Shown piece by piece: positions 53,356-61,433 of a DNA stretch of 64,000 nucleotides; positions within the stretch are counted from its first letter, which is position 1; the number at the start of each line of letters is the position of its first letter. Origin of the DNA: CAVSJA01 sp963728145. GTDB lineage: Bacteria > Bacteroidota > Bacteroidia > Chitinophagales > Chitinophagaceae. Made by a program: the position numbers and the translations under genes. The notes beneath the pieces were generated by a model. The model did no database searches. It was not told where the DNA came from and saw nothing but the letters and a program-made list of their open reading frames with translations. The DNA lies in the NCBI GenBank assembly GCA_963728145.1, contig CAVSJA010000006.1, positions 620,001 through 684,000 of the forward strand, given 5' to 3'.

Positions 53356-55833
53356 ATGAAGTTTATTTGCATCCTGCTTTTAACTATTACATGCTTTATT
53401 AAAAATTCAACCGCCCAACAAAATGAAAAGCTCTGGTACAAACAACCTGCTAAACTATGGACAGAAGCATTACCTGTAGGTAATGGCAGGTTAGGCGCTA
53501 TGATCTTTGGAAAACCGGGTGAAGAACTGATTCAATTAAATGAAAGCAGCTTATGGTCGGGTGGCCCGGTTCCTCAAAGTATAAACCCCGATGCAGCCAA
53601 ATACCTGCCACAAGTAAGAAAACTATTATTGGATGAAGAGGATTATGCACAAGCTGCAACATTGGTCAAAAAAATTCAGGGACTGTATACTGAATCCTAT
53701 CTGCCGCTAGGAGATTTGATTATAAAACAAAAACTAAGTGACACCGTTCCTGCAATTTATTATCGTGACCTTGATTTAAGAAATGCAGTAAGCACAACCA
53801 GGTTTACGGTTAATGGTGTTGAATATACACGCCAAATATTTTCTTCTGCTCCAGACCAGGTGATCGTTATCCGCCTTACCAGTAGCAAACAGAGACAATT
53901 GAACTTTGCCGTAAATGTGAAAAGCATTCTGCACTACCAGCTTGAGGTTAATAGCAACAATGAGATAATTATGAAAGGGAAGGCTCCGGCGCATGTTGAT
54001 CCCAGTTACTATAATCGAAAAGATCGGGCCCCGGTGATTTGGGAAGATAGCACCGGTAATGACTGCGATGGTATGCGGTATATGATAGTTGTAAAGGCAA
54101 TTAATAGAGATGGAACAGTGAAGTCAACCGATTCCGGTCTCGTGGTCTCTGATGCTACAGAAGTATTGTTGCTATTGTCCGCTGCCACCAGTTTCAATGG
54201 TTTTGAAAAATGTCCTGATAAGGAAGGCAAAGATGAAACTAAATTAACACGAGATCAACTGGACAAGGCCATTAGAAAATCATATTCTGTTTTGTACAAC
54301 GCACATATCGCGGATTATAGCAAATATTACAATCGTGTTTCATTAAACATTCAAGACAGCACCGGCAAAAAGAATACAGCTCCGAGCGATGAACGATTGA
54401 AAGCCTATTTCCATGGCGCCTATGATCCAGGCATTGAAGAGCTGTACTTCAATTACGGAAGATACCTGCTTATCTCCAGTTCAAGGCCTGGTGGAACAGC
54501 AGCCAATCTCCAGGGTCTTTGGAATAGGGATCTAAGGCCACCGTGGAGCAGCAATTTCACGATTAACATTAATACACAAATGAATTACTGGCCCGCAGAA
54601 GTAACCAATCTTTCAGAAATTCATTCACCTCTTTTTGATCTTGTAAAAAATATATCGGTTACTGGTACACGTACAGCCAAAGAGTTTTACAATGCAGGTG
54701 GTTGGGTAGCACATCACAATTCTGATATATGGGCAGCAAGTAATCCAGTTGGTGATAAGGGTGGTGGCGATCCAAAGTGGGCGAACTGGCCGCATGGTGG
54801 AAATTGGTTATGTCAGCACTTATGGGAACATTACAGTTTTACAAAGGATAAGCGGTTTTTACAAGAGGTTGCCTATCCGCTAATGAAATCAGCCGCCTTG
54901 TTTTGTTTTGACTTTCTGGTGGAAGATAAGGATGGATTTTTGGTAACGGTCCCGTCCACCTCTCCTGAAAACGATTTTAAGTACGGCAGCAGTCAACATT
55001 CGGGTGTTTCTGTTGCTACCACAATGGATATGTCGATCATCTGGGATCTTTTTACCAATCTCATTTCTGCCTCGCAGGAATTGGGTATTGATAAGGAGTT
55101 CCGGGAAATATTAATAAGTAAGAAGAATAAGCTTTATCCGCTGCATATTGGAAAGAAAGGAAACCTGCAGGAATGGAATAAGGATTGGGAAGATGTTGAT
55201 CCTCTTCATCGGCACGTCTCACATTTATTCGGCCTGCATCCGGGAAGACAGATCGCCCCATTGACAACTCCCGAGTATGCAGCTGCGGCAAGAAAAACAT
55301 TAGAGATGCGAGGCGATGAAGGAACTGGATGGAGTAAAGCATGGAAAGTAAATTTTTGGGCCAGGCTCCTTGACGGCAATCACGCTTATTTATTATTAAG
55401 ACAATTATTGAAGTATACTGACCAATCAAGTACAGAATATTCAAGGGGTGGCGGAACATATCCAAACTTTTTCGATGCGCATCCACCATTTCAAATTGAC
55501 GGCAACTTTGGTGGTACAGCGGGAATAGCAGAAATGTTGCTTCAAAGCCATCTTGGAGAGATTCATTTGCTGGCGGCGATGCCAGCTGCCTGGAAAGAAG
55601 GAAAGGTAATTGGGTTGAAAGCAAGAGGAAACTTTACCGTATCAATTATTTGGAAGAACCAGCGTCTTACCAGCGCTGTGATTACTTCAAACAGCGGTGG
55701 CGTTTGTAAAGTAAGAACGAGTAACCCTGTAGTAGTAAAGGAGCTAGGAATCAAATCGAAGAAAGAAGGAGATGGATGGGTCCTTTCGTTTAATAGTACA
55801 AAAGGAAGGCGCTATAATCTTTTAGCCTTATAG
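53356..55833 (+). CDS. secreted GH95 alpha-L-fucosidase/galactosidase
   Basis: 825 aa with a signal peptide (~1-21, ending STAQQ). N-terminal super-beta-sandwich domain: LWYKQPAKLWTEALPVGNGR, LGAMIFGKPGEELIQLNESS. The (alpha/alpha)6 barrel carries LQGLWNRDLRPPWSSNFTIN, INTQMNYWPAEVTNLSEIHS, PSTSPENDF and GTGWSKAWKVNFWARLLDGN. These are hallmark GH95 motifs. Family members hydrolyse alpha-1,2-L-fucosyl or alpha-L-galactosyl linkages, found on rhamnogalacturonan II and xyloglucan. Full length for the family. Co-directional with GH51 and the next genes. Confidence 0.94.
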   Translation: MKFICILLLTITCFIKNSTAQQNEKLWYKQPAKLWTEALPVGNGRLGAMIFGKPGEELIQLNESSLWSGGPVPQSINPDAAKYLPQVRKLLLDEEDYAQAATLVKKIQGLYTESYLPLGDLIIKQKLSDTVPAIYYRDLDLRNAVSTTRFTVNGVEYTRQIFSSAPDQVIVIRLTSSKQRQLNFAVNVKSILHYQLEVNSNNEIIMKGKAPAHVDPSYYNRKDRAPVIWEDSTGNDCDGMRYMIVVKAINRDGTVKSTDSGLVVSDATEVLLLLSAATSFNGFEKCPDKEGKDETKLTRDQLDKAIRKSYSVLYNAHIADYSKYYNRVSLNIQDSTGKKNTAPSDERLKAYFHGAYDPGIEELYFNYGRYLLISSSRPGGTAANLQGLWNRDLRPPWSSNFTININTQMNYWPAEVTNLSEIHSPLFDLVKNISVTGTRTAKEFYNAGGWVAHHNSDIWAASNPVGDKGGGDPKWANWPHGGNWLCQHLWEHYSFTKDKRFLQEVAYPLMKSAALFCFDFLVEDKDGFLVTVPSTSPENDFKYGSSQHSGVSVATTMDMSIIWDLFTNLISASQELGIDKEFREILISKKNKLYPLHIGKKGNLQEWNKDWEDVDPLHRHVSHLFGLHPGRQIAPLTTPEYAAAARKTLEMRGDEGTGWSKAWKVNFWARLLDGNHAYLLLRQLLKYTDQSSTEYSRGGGTYPNFFDAHPPFQIDGNFGGTAGIAEMLLQSHLGEIHLLAAMPAAWKEGKVIGLKARGNFTVSIIWKNQRLTSAVITSNSGGVCKVRTSNPVVVKELGIKSKKEGDGWVLSFNSTKGRRYNLLAL

Positions 55834-55955
55834 AGACTCATTTTTCTATCATATTTGCAGGATACCGCAGGACGCGAAGTTTGAGTTCTTCCTATAGATT
55901 TACTCTATAGTCTGACCAGGTATTTTCAACAATTCAATGTCTCAAACAAATAGAA

Positions 55956-57206
55956 ATGAAGTTCCTTTTAACGCTTGCATTGCTGTTTTCCGCATCTTTG
56001 GTTTTGCATGCACAACCAATAATGGAAACCGGTGGGCAGAAGATGCCAAATGAATGGATCGATAAGGATACGCGCCACAAAGTGATCCGCTTAACAAGGC
56101 TCGAAGGAAAGAGCAACCTGAGCTTTTATTTCCACAATAGCCCTTTCATTGGGAACACGATGGTGTTTTATAGCAGCAATAAAAACAATACGAGTGGTGT
56201 TGCCAAACAGGAGATCAGCAGCATCGCTTCACCCAACAAACAGATATTCCTGCTTGATCTAAATACTTTGAAGACCGAGCAATTGACCAATCATTCTTCT
56301 CCTATGACTGGAGAAATAGTCGATAGAAAAGCTGGTATTGTTTATTACCAGATCAAAGATTCAGTGTTTGGAGTAAATGCAAAGACAAAAGAATGCAGGC
56401 TCATCTTTGTTTTTCCCGCCGATTTCAAGGGCAATATCACAACGGTAAATGCCGATGGAACGCTTTTATCGGGCGCTAAATCCAGTGATGAAGAAAAGGA
56501 GTTGTTTCGCAATAACCCTGATAAAAGCAGTTATTTCAATATTATCTATGAGGCAAAACTGCCAAGAACTTTGTTTACGATCAATACCAAAACCGCCGCT
56601 CTCGACAAAATACATACTGACAGTGCCTGGCTCAATCACGTACAGTTTTCAACTACGGATCCCAATATCTTGATGTTTTGTCACGAAGGACCCTGGCACA
56701 AAGTGAACCGGATATGGACAATTGATGTGAAGACAAAGAAAATAACCCAGATCCATAAGCGAATCATGGATATGGAGATTGCGGGGCATGAATGGATCAG
56801 CGCTGATGGTAACACGATCTGGTATGACCTTCAGCAACCGAGAGGACAAACATTTTTTATTGAAGGTCATAATGTGAAAACCGGTAAAAAGACAAAGTAT
56901 TCATTGCAACGCAACGAATGGAGTATTCACTTCAACAGCACAAAGGATGATAAATTGTTTTGTGGTGATGGGGGCGATCCGGGCCAGGTAGCTAAAGCAC
57001 CCGATGGTCAATGGATCTACCTGTTCAAACCCGACAGCGACCACTTCGTATCCACGAAACTTGTGAATATGAAGCACCATATTTACAGGCTCGAACCCAA
57101 TGTGCACTTTAGTCCCGATGGTAAATGGGTTATCTTTCGCGCGAACTTTGAAGGGATTGAAAATGTTTATGCGGTGGAATTGACTGAAGCCAAAGCGCGG
57201 GAATGA
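55956..57206 (+). CDS. secreted oligogalacturonate lyase-like protein (PL22 type)
   Basis: 416 aa with a signal peptide (~1-19, ending LHAQP). The mature protein reads WIDKDTRHKVIRLTRLEGKS then NLSFYFHNSPFIGNTMVFYS, the start of the seven-bladed propeller of oligogalacturonide lyases. Later motifs are VQFSTTDPNILMFCHEGPWH, AGHEWISADGNTIWYDLQQP and VNMKHHIYRLEPNVHFSPDG; their His and Gln residues are in places where the family coordinates Mn2+. These lyases split galacturonate disaccharides to unsaturated products. The stop overlaps the next start (ATGA at 57203-57206), so it is translationally coupled. Confidence 0.85.
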   Translation: MKFLLTLALLFSASLVLHAQPIMETGGQKMPNEWIDKDTRHKVIRLTRLEGKSNLSFYFHNSPFIGNTMVFYSSNKNNTSGVAKQEISSIASPNKQIFLLDLNTLKTEQLTNHSSPMTGEIVDRKAGIVYYQIKDSVFGVNAKTKECRLIFVFPADFKGNITTVNADGTLLSGAKSSDEEKELFRNNPDKSSYFNIIYEAKLPRTLFTINTKTAALDKIHTDSAWLNHVQFSTTDPNILMFCHEGPWHKVNRIWTIDVKTKKITQIHKRIMDMEIAGHEWISADGNTIWYDLQQPRGQTFFIEGHNVKTGKKTKYSLQRNEWSIHFNSTKDDKLFCGDGGDPGQVAKAPDGQWIYLFKPDSDHFVSTKLVNMKHHIYRLEPNVHFSPDGKWVIFRANFEGIENVYAVELTEAKARE

Positions 57207-60028
57207 AAAAAACAATCATACTCTTTTCCTTACTACTCACAACTGCAATAACCATTGCCCAATTGAGTTGGCCAACGGTAACCAGTACCACTAAACCATG
57301 GACTCGCTGGTGGTGGATCGGAAGCGCGGTGAATAAAAAAGACCTAACCTGGAACCTCGAGCAATATCAAAAAGCTGGATTGGGCGGCGTTGAGATTACA
57401 CCTATCTATGGAGTGGAAGGTTACGAAAAACAATTTATTGATTTCTTATCGCCTCAATGGATGCAAATGCTGGTTCATACGCTGAATGAATCGAAGCGTT
57501 TGGGATTGGGAGTTGATTTAGCTAACGGCACAGGTTGGCCTTTTGGTGGACCCTGGGTGAAGGATGCCGATGCAAGCAAATCGGTCTATTATAAATCCTA
57601 CGTTTTGAATGGCGGCGAACAATTGAAAGAGTTGATAGAATACAAAAGAGAAGCAATGGTTCGCACGGCTAATAATAAACCGGCTGGCATTGACTCGATA
57701 TTAAATCCATTATCACGAAATAAAAATCTTCAATCGCTTGCACTAGATCAGATCCAGTTCCCGGATAAACTTCCATTGATAGCCCTGATCGCATATGATG
57801 ATAGAGGGCTTAATAAAGATCTCATAAAATTAGTTGACAACAGTGGAAAGCTGAGCTGGACTGCGCTTCCCGGTAAATGGACGATTTATGCATTGTTTGA
57901 AGGTCTACATGGAAAAATGGTGGAGCGGGCAGCACCAGGTGGAGAAGGTTATGCAATCGATCATTTTTCAGCAACCTCGGCCAGGAATTATTTTGCAAAA
58001 TTTGACCGTGCATTTCAAGGATATGATCTTTCTTATTTGCGCGGCTTTTTTAATGATTCCTATGAGGTAGATGATGCCAGGGGGCAGGCGAACTGGACCG
58101 CCGGTTTTTTTGCTGAGTTTCAGAAACGCAAAGGTTATGATCTCCGGAATTGGTTACCGGCTTTATTTGGCAAATCAGATACAATCGCAAACATTGCGGT
58201 GACCTATGATTATCGCTCGGTGATCGATGAGCTGATCCTTGAAAATTTTACCATGGAGTGGAAGAAATGGGGTTCTTCAAAAAGAAAGCTATTGCGCAAT
58301 CAATCACATGGCTCGCCGGCGAATACCCTGGATCTTTATAGTGTAGTAGATATTCCAGAAACAGAGGGTACTGATATACTGCGTTTCAAATTTGCGAGTT
58401 CGGCCGCTAATGTATCGGGCAAGCAATTGGTTTCAGCCGAAGCAGCAACATGGCTCAATGAACATTTTCTTTCTTCCTGGAGTGACGTAAAAAAAGCTAT
58501 AGACCTTTATTTTCTTGGTGGAATTAATCATATTGTCTATCACGGTACTGCTTATTCGCCAGGGGAGGCATCATGGCCGGGATGGTTGTTTTATGCGGCC
58601 GTACATTTTCAACCCACAAATCCTCAGTGGAAGGATTTTCATGCACTCAATTCTTATATTACCCGCGTACAAAGTTTTTTGCAGAAAGGAAGGCCCGACA
58701 ATGATATTTTACTTTATTATCCAATCATGGATCGTTATTCGCAACCGGGTACTGCATTGCTCCAGCATTTTGATGGGATGGAGAGAAATTTCGAGAATAC
58801 TGATTTCGAAAACTTATCGAAGTGGATGGTTGAAAAAGGCTACAGCTTTGATTTCTTCTCAGACAGGCAATTGCAAGGAATAACCAATGCCGGCAACAAA
58901 CTCAACAGTAAAGGAAATGATTACCGTGCGATTCTTTTACCTGCTAATAAATTGATTTCCGAAACATCTTTGTCTCGTTTGATCAAACTCGCAGAGCAGG
59001 GGGCGACAGTTTTAGTTTATAAAAATCTGCCAAAGGGGATACCGGGACTGTCTTCGTTTGGAACACGAATAGAGAAATTCCTGGAGCTTATGGCTAAAAT
59101 TCGCTTTTCAAATGAAGGGAAAATTCGAAAAGCAGTGTTGGGGAAGGGCGCATTTTACATTAGCGACGATCCAGAACTCTTAATGCAGGCTGCAAAGGTA
59201 AGAAAGGAACCTTGTGCGGAAACTGGTTTATCCGTACTTCGAAGGAAAAATGCGGATGGAAATTTTTATTTTATCAATAACCGAACTGGAAAATCATTTC
59301 AGGACTGGGTTGAATTGAGTGGGGGCGCTACTTCGATAGCGCTGTTCAATGCAATGACGGGCAAAACCGGAATCGCGAAGTGGAGAAAGAATGCTAACAA
59401 AAAAACAGAGGTATGGATTCAACTACAACCAGATGAATCCATCATTATTCAATCGTATTTTATAAAAAAAACAGCGAACAGTTATCCTTACATTGATCCT
59501 GCTGCCCCGTCGATCGACATAGACATAAATGGCAAGTGGAGTATTAGTTTTTTTGATGGAGGGCCAACGATTCCATCTACCATATCAACTTCGGAACTAA
59601 AATCCTGGACCGAGTTGGGTTCAGAAGAGCTTAAAAATTTTTCCGGCAGCGCAAAGTATTCCATTTCGTTTTATAAGCCACCGGGAACCGCCAAATCCTG
59701 GTTACTGGATCTTGGAAAAGTAAATGAAACTGTTGAAGTATTATTGAATGGTAAGAAGATTGCGACGCTAATCGGTAGTTCTTACCAATGCGTGATTCCA
59801 GCTTCTGCATTTCAGTCTTCAAACAAATTGGAAATTATAGTTTCCAGCCTGATGGCTAATCGCATTTCCTATATGGACCGCAATCAGCTTCGCTGGAAAA
59901 TATTCTATAACACTAATATGCCGGCAAGGCGAAGAGAGAATATTAAAAATGGATTGTTTGATGCCTCGGCATGGAAGCCGTTGCCTTCAGGTTTACTGGG
60001 ACCTGTAACTATAACTCCACTACGGTGA
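57203..60028 (+). CDS. secreted GH106-type alpha-L-rhamnosidase
   Basis: 941 aa with a signal peptide (~1-20, ending ITIAQ). N-terminal catalytic region: TKPWTRWWWIGSAVNKKDL, EQYQKAGLGGVEITPIYGVE, RLGLGVDLANGTGWPFGGPW, then SYLRGFFNDSYEVDDARGQA (candidate acidic residues), TEGTDILRFKFASSAANVSG and NHIVYHGTAYSP. The C-terminal ~160 residues (from ~770) form a jelly-roll sugar-binding domain (DLGKVNETVEVLLNGKKIA). This is the architecture of GH106 rhamnosidases in pectin loci, which remove terminal L-rhamnose. Shorter than some members (~1100 aa). Coupled to the PL22-like gene by a 4-bp overlap. Confidence 0.88.
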   Translation: MKKTIILFSLLLTTAITIAQLSWPTVTSTTKPWTRWWWIGSAVNKKDLTWNLEQYQKAGLGGVEITPIYGVEGYEKQFIDFLSPQWMQMLVHTLNESKRLGLGVDLANGTGWPFGGPWVKDADASKSVYYKSYVLNGGEQLKELIEYKREAMVRTANNKPAGIDSILNPLSRNKNLQSLALDQIQFPDKLPLIALIAYDDRGLNKDLIKLVDNSGKLSWTALPGKWTIYALFEGLHGKMVERAAPGGEGYAIDHFSATSARNYFAKFDRAFQGYDLSYLRGFFNDSYEVDDARGQANWTAGFFAEFQKRKGYDLRNWLPALFGKSDTIANIAVTYDYRSVIDELILENFTMEWKKWGSSKRKLLRNQSHGSPANTLDLYSVVDIPETEGTDILRFKFASSAANVSGKQLVSAEAATWLNEHFLSSWSDVKKAIDLYFLGGINHIVYHGTAYSPGEASWPGWLFYAAVHFQPTNPQWKDFHALNSYITRVQSFLQKGRPDNDILLYYPIMDRYSQPGTALLQHFDGMERNFENTDFENLSKWMVEKGYSFDFFSDRQLQGITNAGNKLNSKGNDYRAILLPANKLISETSLSRLIKLAEQGATVLVYKNLPKGIPGLSSFGTRIEKFLELMAKIRFSNEGKIRKAVLGKGAFYISDDPELLMQAAKVRKEPCAETGLSVLRRKNADGNFYFINNRTGKSFQDWVELSGGATSIALFNAMTGKTGIAKWRKNANKKTEVWIQLQPDESIIIQSYFIKKTANSYPYIDPAAPSIDIDINGKWSISFFDGGPTIPSTISTSELKSWTELGSEELKNFSGSAKYSISFYKPPGTAKSWLLDLGKVNETVEVLLNGKKIATLIGSSYQCVIPASAFQSSNKLEIIVSSLMANRISYMDRNQLRWKIFYNTNMPARRRENIKNGLFDASAWKPLPSGLLGPVTITPLR

Positions 60029-60106
60029 TTATGGCTTTAGAAGTTTTAAATACTAAAGAAATTCTCTGCGCCCTCCGCGCCCGTCGGAAGCTGTCATCCG
60101 GGCGGG

Positions 60107-60323
60107 CCTCTTTGCGTCCCTCCCTTTTGAACCTTGTCATCTCGAGCCCGGTATATAAAGGCAATCTTGCATCAAAAGCAACCAGGGCGAGAGATCTGCG
60201 GAATTGGAGATTATGCGACTTTCCCAATTCCGCAGATTTCTCGCCCTGGTTACCTCATTCAATTAGTTTCATTCATTGCGCCGGGCTCGAAATGACAAGG
60301 TTCAAAAGGGAAGGGCGCAGAGG
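60107..60323. repeat. nested inverted repeat element, copy 2
   Basis: Outer arms 60107-60151 and 60281-60323 (CCCTTTTGAACCTTGTCAT on the left, CCGGGCTCGAAATGACAAGG on the right). Inner arms 60182-60207 and 60224-60249 pair over 26 bp with one mismatch (CCAGGGCGAGA, TCTGCGGAATTGG). Arms match copy 1 at 27006-27262 but the spacers differ. It interrupts the otherwise tight enzyme series of the pectin locus. Confidence 0.87.
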
Positions 60324-60351
60324 AAAGCAAAATGTGAAAAAAAGAGGCTGA

Positions 60352-61413
60352 ATGGGAAATCGATATAATCAAATAGTTTTTTTCTTGATTACCCTGCTGA
60401 TGCCATTATCTATGTTGTCACAAAAGAGCATCGCACCAAAACCATTGTATGACGATCCGATTTATCATGGTGCCGCAGATCCGGTAGTCATCTACAACAA
60501 AGAAAAAAAGAAATGGTGGATGTTTTATACGAATCGACGTGCTTCGATGAATGATTCTACTGTATCAGTATCTTATCATCCTGCTACAGTTCGCCGCGCT
60601 GTGCTTAATGATTCGACTGTGCGGTGGGTACACGGCACCAGGATCGGCATCGCCGAAAGCGATGACGGAATCAGTTGGACTTATCTCGATACGGCGAATA
60701 TCAGTCATCGTGTAGACGAAGGCTATACATTTTGGGCACCGGATATAATCGAACATAAGGGATCGTATCACATGTACCTCACTTATGTGCCAGGTACATT
60801 CACTGACTGGAATCATCCTAGAGTGATCGTTCACCTGACAAGCAGTGATTTGAAAAATTGGAAATACGAATCAACACTGAAACTGGTCAATGAAAAAGTA
60901 ATTGACGCTGCTGTTTTCCAAATGAATGACGGCTCATGGCGAATGTGGTACAATAATGAACGCGATGGTAAGAGTATCTACTATGCCGATAGCAAAGACC
61001 TTTATAACTGGACTGACAAAGGCAAAGCAATTGCAGCAAGAGGAGAGGGACCTAAGGTTTTTTACTGGCAAGGAAAATATTTCATGATAATCGATGCATG
61101 GAAAGGAATGGAAGTATATAAAAGTGACGATCTTCTTAATTGGGAAAAACAAGCATCGAGGATTCTGGAAAATCCAGGTACGGGCAAAGATGATCAGGCA
61201 ATGGGCGGCCATTGCGATGTTGTGGTCAATGATGGGAGAGCGTTTGTTTATTATTTCACTCACCCTGGCAGAAGAAAGGATCAGGTTGTACCAAGGGGAT
61301 CTTTCGCTTTTAAACGAAGCGTGATCCAAATTGCAGAGCTGCATTATGTGAATGGAGAAATTGTTTGTGATAGGAATGAGCCGGTAAGTGTGCGGCTTAA
61401 GCCATCTAATTAA
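60352..61413 (+). CDS. secreted five-bladed beta-propeller glycosidase (GH43/GH117-like)
   Basis: 353 aa with a signal-like N-terminus (~1-22, ending MLSQK). Propeller blades are visible: IYHGAADPVVIYNKEKKKWW (Asp in the position of a catalytic base), TRIGIAESDDGISWTYLD, YTFWAPDIIEHKGSYHMYLT, VIDAAVFQMNDGSWRMWYN and GGHCDVVVNDGRAFVYYFTH. The A-P-D, D-P and H residues suit the GH43/GH117/GH32 superfamily, but the exact family cannot be set. Substrate is probably a pectic or arabinan fragment by context. It lies 20 bp before the broken GH2 gene. Confidence 0.72.
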   Translation: MGNRYNQIVFFLITLLMPLSMLSQKSIAPKPLYDDPIYHGAADPVVIYNKEKKKWWMFYTNRRASMNDSTVSVSYHPATVRRAVLNDSTVRWVHGTRIGIAESDDGISWTYLDTANISHRVDEGYTFWAPDIIEHKGSYHMYLTYVPGTFTDWNHPRVIVHLTSSDLKNWKYESTLKLVNEKVIDAAVFQMNDGSWRMWYNNERDGKSIYYADSKDLYNWTDKGKAIAARGEGPKVFYWQGKYFMIIDAWKGMEVYKSDDLLNWEKQASRILENPGTGKDDQAMGGHCDVVVNDGRAFVYYFTHPGRRKDQVVPRGSFAFKRSVIQIAELHYVNGEIVCDRNEPVSVRLKPSN

Positions 61414-61433
61414 AAGACCATAAAGAAGATTCA

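Noticed and set aside
55061..55624. 187-codon minus-strand frame
   Set aside because: Lies wholly inside the well-supported GH95 gene and has no recognisable motif.
60009..60351. Small coding frames in the 60.0-60.35 kb spacer
   Set aside because: They run through the nested palindrome on both strands and have no protein-like conservation.
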